From: Brevibacillus_D fluminis_A | Lineage (GTDB): Bacteria > Bacillota > Bacilli > Brevibacillales > Brevibacillaceae | Length of the DNA stretch: 64,000 nt | NCBI RefSeq assembly: GCF_052072235.1 | Contig: NZ_CM125436.1 | Coordinates: forward strand, 2,722,001-2,786,000 | Direction: 5' to 3' | In this document: positions 31,826 through 40,994 of the stretch, piece by piece | Numbering within the stretch: the stretch's first letter is position 1 | Layout: each line of letters opens with the position of its first letter | Made by a program: the position numbers and the translations under genes | Notes under the pieces: generated by a model | Database searches by the model: none | Seen by the model: only the letters and a program-made list of their open reading frames with translations | Told to the model about the DNA's origin: nothing

Positions 31826-32356
31826 TTGACATTACGCAGATTACCGATCATGCTTTCCTTTCTCGTGACAATGGTCTTGTTGTTTGGCGGCTGGTATCTT
31901 TATCAGCAAATGGAGGTTAAAGAACCGCTGAAAACCGAAGTGCAGCAAATGACCTCCGCAACGCTGACAGACCTGAAAGTTGCAAAAGATCAAGTGATTG
32001 TGAAATTACACGTGACCAATCCGGACACGTTTCCGCAAGAATATCGCCAATTGCAAAAAGAATTGCAAGCATACAGCAATGGCCGTGAGATCGATGTTGA
32101 GGTGACCAACCAAGGCGAGCAGTTGAAAAAGATTTGGACGGATGGCCAGTTTGCCGTCAATGAGGCGATCGAGCTGCATGAGTACAGCAAGATCCCGCAG
32201 CTTGTAGCAGCGTGGAAGCAGACGTACAAGCTCGACTCGGCGGTTGCCAAAATGGATGATTCGACGATTTACATTTACATGAAGAACGGTCAGCAAGATT
32301 TTTACGCGATGCTGCCGCGCACCGCAACTACCGGGGAGGTGACGCTTCATGTCTAA
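31826..32356 (+). CDS. membrane-anchored protein encoded with an FtsH-like protease
   Basis: A 176-residue protein with one N-terminal membrane span (residues 8-25, IMLSFLVTMVLLFGGWYLYQ) and an exterior domain of about 145 residues rich in strand-helix alternation. No known domain is recognised. TTG 31826 is 6 bases from GGGGGAG; GTG 31823 adds one residue. It overlaps the FtsH-like gene by 8 bases. FtsH proteins normally carry such an exterior domain between two membrane spans, while the neighbouring protein lacks it, so this may supply that part or regulate it. That is inference. Confidence 0.65.
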   Translation: MTLRRLPIMLSFLVTMVLLFGGWYLYQQMEVKEPLKTEVQQMTSATLTDLKVAKDQVIVKLHVTNPDTFPQEYRQLQKELQAYSNGREIDVEVTNQGEQLKKIWTDGQFAVNEAIELHEYSKIPQLVAAWKQTYKLDSAVAKMDDSTIYIYMKNGQQDFYAMLPRTATTGEVTLHV

Positions 32357-33851
32357 AGAAATGCTCTATGGCGTGATTCCGGCGCTGTTGATTTTTCTAG
32401 TATTCCTGGGCGTTAACATTACACCGTTTTTGTTGTTTGGCGCCTTACTAGCGGGGTTGTTTTTTGTGATGAAGCGCCAAGGCAACATGAACTTTGGCAA
32501 TAAAGCGAAGGCGGGCGCGCATGCCGTGCCGAAGTCGAACATTCAGTTCGTCGACATCGGCGGGCAGCAGCGCGCGAAAACGGAATTGAAGGAAGCGCTC
32601 GATTTTTTGATCTACAAAGATAAAATCGAACAGTATGGCATCCGTCCGATCAAAGGCGTGCTGCTCACAGGGCCGCCTGGAACCGGGAAAACGCTGATGG
32701 CGAAAGCAGCTGCCAACTACACCAATTCTGCGTTCGTGGCAGCGTCCGGCGCATCGTTTGTGGAGATGTATGTCGGGGTCGGTGCGCAGCGCCTGCGCGA
32801 TTTGTTCAAGGAAGTGCGCCAGCTTGCGGAGAAGAACGGCCAAGATAGCGGGATCATCTTCATCGATGAGATCGACGTCATCGGCGGAAAACGCGATGGT
32901 CAGCAGCAGCGCGAATACGACCAGACGCTGAACCAGCTCTTGACCGAAATGGATGGGATCGCGACGAAAGACAAGCCGCGCATTTTGGTGATCGCGGCGA
33001 CCAACCGCAAAGACATGCTCGACTCTGCGCTGCTGCGTCCAGGCCGCTTCGACCGGCACATTACGGTCGACTTGCCGGACAAAGGCGCGCGCGAACAAAT
33101 TTTGACCATTCACACGGCGAAAAAGCCATTGGCGTCCGACGTTGATCTCGAACGCGTCGCACAGGAAACGTTCGGGTTTTCCGGCGCGCAGCTGGAAAGC
33201 GTCGCGAACGAAGCCGCGATTTACGCCATGCGCGATGAGTGCGATCAGATTGAGATGCGCCATTTCTCGTACGCTGTCGATAAAGTCATGATGGGTGAAA
33301 AAGTCGACCGCGAAGCGTCCACAGAGGAGAAAAAGCGGGTCGCGCTGCATGAGCTTGGCCATGCGATCGTCAGCGAGCGCGTGCGCCCTGGCTCTGTATC
33401 GCAGGTGACATTGAGCCCGCGCGGACAGGCGCTCGGGTATGTGCGCCAAAACCCGATGGAAGACCGTTATCTCTACACCAAAGAAGCGCTTGAACAGCAG
33501 ATTATGGTTTGCTTGGGCGGCGCCGTCGCGGAAGAGATTTATTATGGCGGCCGCAGCACAGGCTCCAAAAACGACTTTGAACAAGCATTGGGCATGGCCC
33601 AGGAGATTGTCAACAGCGGCATGTCCTCGCTGGGGATCATCCATCCGCAGTATGTCGACAAGAGCAAGGTGCATGATGAGGTAAACAGCATCTTGAGCCG
33701 TCTGGTAGACAAAACGCGCGAGCTGCTCGGTCAGCACGACGAGGTTTTCCAGCAAAGCTTGCAGCAGCTGCTGGATCAGGAGGTCGTACATGGCGACCAG
33801 TTCCGCGCCATGCTGGAGACCATGGTACCTGTTGAAAAATTGGTGGGCTAA
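32349..33851 (+). CDS. short FtsH-like AAA+ metalloprotease
   Basis: A 500-residue membrane protease. Two hydrophobic segments at about 7-40 are joined by only a few residues, so the usual exterior domain of FtsH is missing. AAA module: Walker A GPPGTGKT at 108-115, pore loop FVEMYVGVGA, Walker B IIFIDEID at 169-176, and SRH ATNRKDMLDSALLRPGRFDR. M41 peptidase: zinc site HELGH at 334-338 in place of the common HEAGH, with the third-ligand aspartate in NDFEQA. It is distinct from the general housekeeping FtsH (about 640-700 residues). Coupled to the upstream anchored protein by overlap. Confidence 0.88.
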   Translation: MSKEMLYGVIPALLIFLVFLGVNITPFLLFGALLAGLFFVMKRQGNMNFGNKAKAGAHAVPKSNIQFVDIGGQQRAKTELKEALDFLIYKDKIEQYGIRPIKGVLLTGPPGTGKTLMAKAAANYTNSAFVAASGASFVEMYVGVGAQRLRDLFKEVRQLAEKNGQDSGIIFIDEIDVIGGKRDGQQQREYDQTLNQLLTEMDGIATKDKPRILVIAATNRKDMLDSALLRPGRFDRHITVDLPDKGAREQILTIHTAKKPLASDVDLERVAQETFGFSGAQLESVANEAAIYAMRDECDQIEMRHFSYAVDKVMMGEKVDREASTEEKKRVALHELGHAIVSERVRPGSVSQVTLSPRGQALGYVRQNPMEDRYLYTKEALEQQIMVCLGGAVAEEIYYGGRSTGSKNDFEQALGMAQEIVNSGMSSLGIIHPQYVDKSKVHDEVNSILSRLVDKTRELLGQHDEVFQQSLQQLLDQEVVHGDQFRAMLETMVPVEKLVG

Positions 33852-33868
33852 ACGCCCATCTTTTTTTT
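33844..33868 (+). terminator. terminator after the FtsH-like gene
   Basis: TGGGC / GCCCA stem that incorporates the stop codon in its loop, followed by eight T residues. Confidence 0.65.
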
Positions 33869-33995
33869 GCATAAAAAAATGTGGTGGGTTTTCCCATGCC
33901 TGGGCCATCCAAGCCATAGAGCGCAACAGAGGAGGTTTTTTCCCCGTTTTCTCCCATTTTGGTCTGTCCGGCGGTGTCCTTCATCATGATCGCTG

Positions 33996-34004
33996 CATAT
34001 TCTA
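33996..34004 (+). promoter_or_regulatory. SigK-like -10 element before the repeat protein
   Basis: CATATTCTA matches the SigK -10 pattern CATAnnnTA, 46 bases before the ATG. A matching AC at the -35 position is not found at 16-17 bases, so support is partial. Confidence 0.3.
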
Positions 34005-34049
34005 GGCATGACATAGGCGAGAGTAACAACGATGAAGGAAGGGACAAAA

Positions 34050-37000
34050 ATGGCGAAACAACCTCCCAAAAAAACCGCGAAACCAAAAAAGCCACAGCAG
34101 GAGCCCCTGTTTTTATTAGATAATGAACTGGAATTTGATTGGCTGAGCGAACTGCCTGAACCGGAGAAACCGGTGGAACGAAAGGAAACGTCCCCGCCAC
34201 GCCCGAAAGCTGAGGACAAGACGGTTGCGAAGAATGTAGCCCCTTTCCCTCCTTTGCAAATGGTGCCAAAAGGGACGATCTCCTCCAACCAGAAATCATT
34301 TTCATCTGTCTTGAAAGAACGCAAAACAGAAAAACAGCAGCATCCGGTCGTGTATACGGATGATCTTTCCGACAACATCATTACGACGGAAAAAATCGCC
34401 AACCGGTCGATCGACGAAAGCAAGATCAAGCCTGGCAGCATTGGCACCAATCTGTTGAAGGACTATGCGGTGGACAGCTCAAAACTGGCCAACTACAGTG
34501 TCACGTCCAGCAAGCTGAGTCCGCATGTGATCGAGGAGTTCCATGTCGCAGACAATGCGATCTCGGGGAAAAAACTGCTGGATCGCTCCATTTCCGGAGA
34601 CAAATTGATGAACAATAGCATTACCAGCGACAAGCTGGCGGACAAAACGATCGATGCGATGAAAATCGCCGAACAATCGATCGAAGCGAAGCATTTGCAT
34701 CCGCAGGCGATCACGACGGATTTGATCCAGGATCAGTCCATTACCGCAAGCAAAATCAGGATCGGCTCGATCCAAACGGCAAATTTGGCGAACGGGGCCG
34801 TTGACAGTGCAAAGATCGAGGATGGGGCAGTAACGTCTGAAAAACTGGCGAACGGGGCCATTACCTCCGAAAAACTTGAGGAAGACAGCGTCGACAGCTA
34901 CCATCTCCGTAATCAGTCGGTGCTCCACCGTCATTTGGGTGAAAATGTCGTCCACCAGGAAAACATTGCGGCCAACAGCATCCACCAGGAGCATCTGGCG
35001 AAAGAATCGGTGACAACCGAGAAAATCGCCAAACAAGCGATTACGAGTCAGCAAATTGCCGACAATGCGGTCAACAGCGCCAAGCTCGCACCAGAGGCTG
35101 TAAGCGAGTTCCACATTCAATCCAATACGATTCAGACGCGCAATCTAGTCGATGGGGCTGTTACCCAGAAAAAATTGGGCGATCAGCAAGTGACGACGAG
35201 AAAATTAGCGGAGCATGCGGTCACGGCCGAAAAAATTGCTCCTGGCAATATATATGGATTTCATCTCAATTCGGAAACCATCCAGACCGAGCATTTGCAG
35301 GAAGGGTCCGTCACAAAGGAAAAAATCGGCGGGCGCTCGATCGTTGCTTCTCATTTGTGCGATCGGATCATCGAAACGCAGCACCTTGCCGACAGCTCGG
35401 TCACAGCGAGCAAGCTTTCGGATCATTCGGTGACAGAGAACAAAATCGCCAACAATTCCATCACGGTCAATAAGCTTGCAGATGGCAGCGTGACCGGAGA
35501 AAAACTGCTGGATCACTCCGTCACGGGGCAAAAGCTTGCAGACGAATCGATCAGCAGCAAACATTTGGCCAAAGGCTTGATCAAAGCGGAGCACATCGCG
35601 CGGCAGGCGATCGCGGGCGGACACATCGGGTTTTATGAGATCAACCACGAGCATTTGCGCGATAAAGCGGTGCGCACGGAAAAATTGCAGGATCACGCGA
35701 TCACACGGGAAAAACTTGCCGAGCAAAGCGTCGATAGCAGCAAAATCGCAACCCATTCGATCGATACCGATCACGTCATCAATGGGGCGATTACCGCCGA
35801 GAAGATTGATTTCCAATCGATTTTGCCCGAGCATTTGACAATGGGGGCGGTCGAGACCGAGCATTTGCGCACCGATGCCGTGACGAGCGATAAACTGGCC
35901 AATCATGCGGTGACGACCGAGAAGTTGCTCGATGGTTCTGTCACATCCGCAAAAATAGCGGAGCAAAGCATTGACGGAAACAAAATCATGTCACACTCGG
36001 TCGATACCAACCATCTCGTGGATGGAGCCGTCACGCATGAGAAAATCGCGGCGGAGGCCATCCATACCAACCATTTGAACCCGTCCTTGATCGGAACCAA
36101 GCATATCAGCAAAAAAGCAGTGACGGCAGAGAAGCTGCAGGATCAGGCTGTGACGTCAGAAAAGCTGCAAGATTCGGCGGTCGGTACTGCGAAACTGCAG
36201 GACCGCGCGGTAACGACAGAAAAGCTCGCCGATCATGCCGTTGGCGCAGAGAAGCTGAAAGATGGCAGCGTGGCCACGAACAAACTGAAAGACTATGCGG
36301 TGACAAGCGAGAAGATTCAGGATCATTCCATCACGGCAAGCAAGCTCGGCCCCAAAGCCGTTTCTGCAGCCGCTATCCAGGATCAATCGGTGACGGCCGA
36401 CAAATTGCAGAATGATGCGGTCACCGCCGAAAAACTGCAAAATCAGTCGGTTGGGACGGAAAAGCTGAAGCAAAACGCAGTCACCACGGAAAAGCTGGCG
36501 GACAACGCGATCAGTAAAGAGAAGCTGCAGGATGAAGCCGTGACTGCTGCCAAACTGCAAAATCAGTCGGTTGGAACGGCAAAACTGCAAGATCATGCGG
36601 TGACGAACGAAAAGCTTGCCAACCACGCTGTCAGCGCAGAGAAGCTGAAAGACGGCAGCGTGTCGACAAGCAAACTGCAAGACGATGCGGTAACAAGCGG
36701 GAAAATTCAGGACTATGCCATCACCGAAAGCAAGCTCGGTGCGCAGGCTGTCTCGGCAGCCGCCATCCAAAACCAGGCGGTGACGGCGGAAAAGCTGCAG
36801 GATGAAGCGGTGACTGCGGCGAAGCTGCAAAATCAAGCGGTCGGAACAGAAAAGCTGAAAGATCGAGCGGTGACCACGGAAAAGCTCGCAGATAACACGG
36901 TCAGTACCGAAAAATTGCAGGATCAAGCCGTGACAGCGGAGAAGCTGCAGCATCAGGCGGTCGGGACGGAGAAGCTGCAAGATTTTGCGGTGACAAAGGA

Positions 37001-38570
37001 GAAATTGGCCGACAACGCGGTCAGCGCCGAAAAATTGCAGGACGGCAGCGTATCGGCGAGCAAGCTGCAAAACCAGGTGGTCACGACAGAAAAATTGCAA
37101 GATTGGGCAGTGAGCAATTGGAAAATACGCGATGGCGCCATCTCCCTCGACAAATTGCAGGATAAGGTCGTCGCGACGCGTAAACTGCAAGACCACGCAG
37201 TTACGACGGAGAAAGTGAAGGATCAAGCGATCACGACAAGCAAGCTCGCCGAGCAGGCCGTCACCACGCCGATCATCCAGGATCGCGCAGTGACCGCGGA
37301 GAAGCTGCACGATCAGTCGATCACGGAAGAAAAGCTGCGGGATGCATCCGTCTCGTCGAAAAAACTGGTCGATGCGGCCGTGACGACCGAGAAACTGGCC
37401 AATCAAGCGGTCAGTGGCGAAAAATTGCAAGATGGCAGCATTTCGACAAACAAGCTGCAAATGCAGGCGGTAACCAGCGAGAAACTGCAAGACTGGTCGG
37501 TCACCAGCCTGAAGCTCCGCGATGGCGCCGTAAACAGCGATAAACTGGCAGCAAACGCGGTTGCAAGCAGACATTTGGGTCTGGGCGCGGTGGAGTCGCG
37601 GCACCTCGGAATGGGCACTGTCGGTACACAGCACTTGCAAGCAGGAGCGGTTACAGGGGAACAGCTCGCACAGGCTGCAGTGACCACGAAGCATATTGCC
37701 GACCAGTCGGTTACACCGGAAAAACTCGCCTTCCAGCCTGTACAGACCAATAAGGCGGAAGGAGTGACATTCCAGCAGTTCGGGATCGTGCCGTTTACAC
37801 TGGATACCGATGAAGTGATGGCGGAAGTGGCGATCACGTTTCCGACGGAGTATCAAAATGACGAGGTCGTCATCGTCGGAATGACCAATCAGCCGACCTG
37901 CTATACAACGCTGAAAGTCGTGAGCAATCGGGAAGCGAGATTGTATGTCGTCCGCCGCGATTCGGGATGGAGCATGCAAGGGTTGTTGTATTGGATCGCG
38001 ATCGGAACACAGCAACCGACGGAGCGTGCGGCAGAAGTTGTGGAGAAAACGGACGTCCAGGTCATGGAGGAAGAGACGGCGGAACTGCAAGACGAACAGG
38101 CTGAGCCAATCACGCACGCCGATGAGGCGGGCGCGATTGTAGAGACGCAGTGGCACGAGCCGGTGGATGGGCAGGAAGCGATCAAGCCGGATGCGAGCGA
38201 GACCGAGGGTGAGAATGGAAACGATGGCATGGAACAGCCACAGCTGGAGGAATCAACGGCTGCTGTAGAACTGGAAGAAGAAAATGAGTCAGGCGAGAGC
38301 GAATGGACGGAATCTGCCCAATCAGCCGAGTTGGGTATGGTCATCATGCAGGACGAAGAGTCAACTACCGTTGACCAGGCATTGTTTTCAAACGAACAGG
38401 AAGATGAGTATTGGGATGAGGAACTCGATGAAGAAGATTTGATCGGGGAAGAGCTGGATGAGGCGGAACTGGAAAGAGATTTGGAGAGCTTCCTTGAGGA
38501 AGAGGATGGCGATGCAGACCAGTGGAGCGAGTCGAGCGATCCAGCCCCTACGAAATTAGGCGAAGCGTAA
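34050..38570 (+). CDS. giant decapeptide-repeat protein with WIAG-like domain and acidic tail
   Basis: A protein of 1506 residues in four parts. Residues 1-109 are polar and Pro/Lys-rich, with no signal peptide. Residues 110-1229 comprise 112 consecutive ten-residue repeats, consensus [AS]-[VI]-x-[TS]-x-[KH]-[LI]-x-x-x (for example AVTSEKLQDS), with no phase slip over 3360 bp. From about 1230-1325 comes a globular domain ending in LLYWIAIG, resembling what databases call a WIAG-tail domain (recalled, not searched). The final 180 residues are strongly acidic. Similar AVTTxKLADG repeats occur in fibre-like proteins, suggesting a rod. ATG 34050 has GGAAGGG six bases upstream; ATG 34032 is weaker. 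Role unknown; a spore or cell-surface rod is inference. Confidence 0.85.
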   Translation: MAKQPPKKTAKPKKPQQEPLFLLDNELEFDWLSELPEPEKPVERKETSPPRPKAEDKTVAKNVAPFPPLQMVPKGTISSNQKSFSSVLKERKTEKQQHPVVYTDDLSDNIITTEKIANRSIDESKIKPGSIGTNLLKDYAVDSSKLANYSVTSSKLSPHVIEEFHVADNAISGKKLLDRSISGDKLMNNSITSDKLADKTIDAMKIAEQSIEAKHLHPQAITTDLIQDQSITASKIRIGSIQTANLANGAVDSAKIEDGAVTSEKLANGAITSEKLEEDSVDSYHLRNQSVLHRHLGENVVHQENIAANSIHQEHLAKESVTTEKIAKQAITSQQIADNAVNSAKLAPEAVSEFHIQSNTIQTRNLVDGAVTQKKLGDQQVTTRKLAEHAVTAEKIAPGNIYGFHLNSETIQTEHLQEGSVTKEKIGGRSIVASHLCDRIIETQHLADSSVTASKLSDHSVTENKIANNSITVNKLADGSVTGEKLLDHSVTGQKLADESISSKHLAKGLIKAEHIARQAIAGGHIGFYEINHEHLRDKAVRTEKLQDHAITREKLAEQSVDSSKIATHSIDTDHVINGAITAEKIDFQSILPEHLTMGAVETEHLRTDAVTSDKLANHAVTTEKLLDGSVTSAKIAEQSIDGNKIMSHSVDTNHLVDGAVTHEKIAAEAIHTNHLNPSLIGTKHISKKAVTAEKLQDQAVTSEKLQDSAVGTAKLQDRAVTTEKLADHAVGAEKLKDGSVATNKLKDYAVTSEKIQDHSITASKLGPKAVSAAAIQDQSVTADKLQNDAVTAEKLQNQSVGTEKLKQNAVTTEKLADNAISKEKLQDEAVTAAKLQNQSVGTAKLQDHAVTNEKLANHAVSAEKLKDGSVSTSKLQDDAVTSGKIQDYAITESKLGAQAVSAAAIQNQAVTAEKLQDEAVTAAKLQNQAVGTEKLKDRAVTTEKLADNTVSTEKLQDQAVTAEKLQHQAVGTEKLQDFAVTKEKLADNAVSAEKLQDGSVSASKLQNQVVTTEKLQDWAVSNWKIRDGAISLDKLQDKVVATRKLQDHAVTTEKVKDQAITTSKLAEQAVTTPIIQDRAVTAEKLHDQSITEEKLRDASVSSKKLVDAAVTTEKLANQAVSGEKLQDGSISTNKLQMQAVTSEKLQDWSVTSLKLRDGAVNSDKLAANAVASRHLGLGAVESRHLGMGTVGTQHLQAGAVTGEQLAQAAVTTKHIADQSVTPEKLAFQPVQTNKAEGVTFQQFGIVPFTLDTDEVMAEVAITFPTEYQNDEVVIVGMTNQPTCYTTLKVVSNREARLYVVRRDSGWSMQGLLYWIAIGTQQPTERAAEVVEKTDVQVMEEETAELQDEQAEPITHADEAGAIVETQWHEPVDGQEAIKPDASETEGENGNDGMEQPQLEESTAAVELEEENESGESEWTESAQSAELGMVIMQDEESTTVDQALFSNEQEDEYWDEELDEEDLIGEELDEAELERDLESFLEEEDGDADQWSESSDPAPTKLGEA
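34377..37736 (+). repeat. 112 tandem 30-bp coding repeats
   Basis: Each 30-bp unit encodes one decapeptide, in constant phase from 34377 to 37736. Units diverge at the DNA level at the 5' end and are more alike in the middle, where blocks of 13 units are duplicated. Confidence 0.88.
36177..36956 (+). repeat. duplicated 390-bp block (two copies) within the repeat gene
   Basis: Copy 1 at 36177-36566 and copy 2 at 36567-36956 each encode 13 decapeptides in the same order: AVGTAKLQDR/SVGTAKLQDH, then the SVATNKLKDY/SVSTSKLQDD, SITASKLGPK/AITESKLGAQ and AVSAAAIQDQ/AVSAAAIQNQ units at matching places. A partial third copy starts at 36957. Confidence 0.75.
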
Positions 38571-38592
38571 TGGTGTAAGCGAACGGCAAGGC

Positions 38593-38632
38593 AAAAAAAC
38601 TACCCGTCGTCAGAAAGAGCCGGGTAGTTTTT
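38593..38632. terminator. bidirectional terminator between repeat gene and glcB
   Basis: AAAACTACCCG / CGGGTAGTTTT, an 11-bp stem with A-run and T-run on the two sides. It serves the two convergent genes. Confidence 0.85.
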
Positions 38633-38647
38633 GTCTTCGCAGAACGG

Positions 38648-40828
38648 TTACACCTTGCTTGCCATCTTGGCTTTAAACTCCAAGCGCTTCCGGTGCAGGA
38701 TCGGATCGGTGTATCCGTTTGGCTGCTCGCACCCTTTTACGACCAGCTCTACCGCTGCCTGGAAGGCAACAGAGTTGTCAAAGTCGGCAGCCATGGGCGT
38801 ATACGCCGGGTCGCCCGCGTTTTGCTGATCCACGACTTTCGCCATGACTTTCATCGTAGTGAGGACCTGCTCTTCACTGACCACACCATGGTGCAGCCAG
38901 TTGGCGACATGCTGGCTGGAGATCCGCAGGGTCGCGAGGTCTTCCATCAGCCCGATGTTGTTGATGTCCGGCACTTTGGAGCAGCCTATGCCTTGTTCGA
39001 CCCAACGCACGACATAACCGAGGATTCCTTGGATGTTGTTGTTCAATTCCTGCTGGATTTCCTCCTGTGTCCACTGTGGGTTGGTGACCACCGGAATGTC
39101 CAGGATGTCATCGCGGTAATCACGGATGTCCGCTTTAAACCTGTTCTGCACCTCGTTGACGTCGATTTGATGATAGTGGATGGCGTGAAGTGTCGCTGCC
39201 GTCGGAGAAGGGACCCAAGCGGTATTCCCGCCTGCCAGCAGGTGGCCGCTTTTTTGCTTCAGCATTTCTTTCATCAGATCAGGCATGGCCCACATGCCTT
39301 TTCCGATCTGGGCGCGGCCTTTCAGACCGCAGGCGAGCCCGATACGCACGTTAGACCGCTCATAGCTTTGCAGCCAGCGTGTGGTTTTCATTTCATTCTT
39401 GCGGATCATCGGTCCGGCTTCCATGGAAGTGTGGATTTCGTCACCTGTCCGATCGAGGAATCCGGTGTTGATAAATACGATCCGGTTTCTCACCGGAAAG
39501 AGGCAAGCTTTCAGGTTGAGGGACGTGCGGCGCTCCTCATCCATGACACCGATTTTGATCTGGTGACGCTGCAGTCCCAGCAAGTCTTCCACCCGGTTGA
39601 ACAGTTCGTTGGCAAAAGCCACTTCTTCCGAACCGTGCATTTTGGGCTTGACGATGTAAATGGAGCCTTTGGCGGAGTTGACGAAGCGGCCGTTGCGCAG
39701 CAAATCGTGCTTGGCGATCAGACTGGTTACGACGGCATCCATGATTCCTTCCGGCACTTCCTGGCCGTCTTGATCCAGAATGGCTCCGTTGGTCATCAGG
39801 TGACCGACGTTGCGGACAAGCAGAAGAGAGCGGCCTGGCAAGGTAAACGCTTCGCCGGCAGGCGACAGGTACTTTCGGTCCGGCTGCAAGGTTCTGGTGA
39901 CCGTCTTCGCACCCTTTTGGAAGGCAGCCGACAAGTCGCCTTTCATCAAACCAAGCCAGTTGCGGTACACAAGCACCTTGTCTTCCGCATCAACGGCAGC
40001 GACCGAGTCTTCGCAGTCCGCGATGGTGGTCAGGGCTGATTCCATCAGGATGTCTTTTACTCCTGCGGCATCCGTGCTTCCGATTGGATGGGCGCGGTCG
40101 ATCTGGATTTCAAAGTGCAGCCCGTGATTTTTCAACAGGACAGCGGTAGGGTCAGCAGGATCGCCGGAATACCCCGCGAGACGGGAAGCATCAGCCAGAG
40201 TTGTCGTCTTGGCGTTGCCAAGTTCAACGCAAAGCGTCCCATCGACGATGGAATACCGTACGGCTTCTGAATGGGATGCCCCTTGCAGCGGCGCGGATTG
40301 GTCGAGGAACTGTTTGGCAAAGGCGATGACTCTCTCGCCGCGCACCGGGTTGTAAGTGCTGCCGCGCTCGGCGCCGCCATCCTCCTCGATCGCATCGGTG
40401 CCATACAGTGCGTCATAAAGGCTTCCCCAGCGGGCGTTTGCAGCGTTGATCGCATAGCGGGCGTTGTTTACCGGCACGACGAGCTGCGGGCCGGCCTGCA
40501 AGGTGATGGCATCGTCGATTCCCGCCGTATCAATTTCAAAATCCGCTACATCCGGCTCCAGATAGCCAATATGTTGTAAAAACGCCTTATATTCCGGGAA
40601 AGAAAACGCGTCCCTATGTTCCTTGTGCCAGCTGTCAATTTGGTGCTGCAGATGGTCGCGCTTTGCAAGCAGCGCCTTGTTTTTTGGGGTGAAGTCGTGA
40701 ATTAATTTGTCAAAGCCGGACCAGAACTGTTCACTGGACACTCCTGTGCCTGGCAATGCCTCATTTTGGATGAACGTATACAGAATGCGGGAAACACGCA
40801 GGTTCCCGATCTCCATGTAATGCTCCAT
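38648..40828 (-). CDS. glcB: malate synthase G
   Basis: Condenses glyoxylate with acetyl-CoA to malate. The 726-residue length and motifs (GIDDAITLQAGPQLVVPVNN, ESALTTIADCEDSVAAVDAE with catalytic acidic residues, GKGMWAMPDLM, and GRAQIGKG) define isoform G rather than the shorter isoform A. It permits growth on acetate or glycolate. ATG 40828 follows AGGAGGAGAGG. It is transcribed divergently from a LysR regulator at 40995, which by convention may control it. No isocitrate lyase gene is in the window, so glycolate-type use is an open alternative. Confidence 0.96.
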   Translation of the reverse strand: MEHYMEIGNLRVSRILYTFIQNEALPGTGVSSEQFWSGFDKLIHDFTPKNKALLAKRDHLQHQIDSWHKEHRDAFSFPEYKAFLQHIGYLEPDVADFEIDTAGIDDAITLQAGPQLVVPVNNARYAINAANARWGSLYDALYGTDAIEEDGGAERGSTYNPVRGERVIAFAKQFLDQSAPLQGASHSEAVRYSIVDGTLCVELGNAKTTTLADASRLAGYSGDPADPTAVLLKNHGLHFEIQIDRAHPIGSTDAAGVKDILMESALTTIADCEDSVAAVDAEDKVLVYRNWLGLMKGDLSAAFQKGAKTVTRTLQPDRKYLSPAGEAFTLPGRSLLLVRNVGHLMTNGAILDQDGQEVPEGIMDAVVTSLIAKHDLLRNGRFVNSAKGSIYIVKPKMHGSEEVAFANELFNRVEDLLGLQRHQIKIGVMDEERRTSLNLKACLFPVRNRIVFINTGFLDRTGDEIHTSMEAGPMIRKNEMKTTRWLQSYERSNVRIGLACGLKGRAQIGKGMWAMPDLMKEMLKQKSGHLLAGGNTAWVPSPTAATLHAIHYHQIDVNEVQNRFKADIRDYRDDILDIPVVTNPQWTQEEIQQELNNNIQGILGYVVRWVEQGIGCSKVPDINNIGLMEDLATLRISSQHVANWLHHGVVSEEQVLTTMKVMAKVVDQQNAGDPAYTPMAADFDNSVAFQAAVELVVKGCEQPNGYTDPILHRKRLEFKAKMASKV

Positions 40829-40910
40829 CTACCTCTCCTCCTTCTATTCATAAAAACGCAACATCACCGTGCAAGGGGATTCACAAAACCCATGCAACTG
40901 ACTTGTATGT

Positions 40911-40938
40911 ATTGTACAATAATGGTCATTATGACAAT
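40911..40938. promoter_or_regulatory. candidate LysR-type operator
   Basis: In the glcB-lysR gap, ATAATG-GT-CATTAT (40919-40932) is a perfect inverted repeat, adjacent to a palindrome ATTGTACAAT (40911-40920). This fits the T-N11-A dyad form bound by LysR proteins. Confidence 0.45.
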
Positions 40939-40994
40939 CATATATATTCGGAAAATTCTTTATGCATTTTCGTTATAAAGTGGGGTGACGACTA

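Noticed and set aside
34377..37736. CRISPR array
   Set aside because: The 30-bp periodicity superficially resembles one, but there are no unique spacers and the whole stretch is one coding frame.
36156..38156. Long minus-strand open frame (about 666 codons) opposite the repeat gene, plus smaller ones at 35205-35966 and 34479-35120
   Set aside because: Repeats of 30 bp keep all six frames in phase, so a frame lacking stops in one unit stays open. No ribosome site or independent signal was found; the forward frame has clear protein features.
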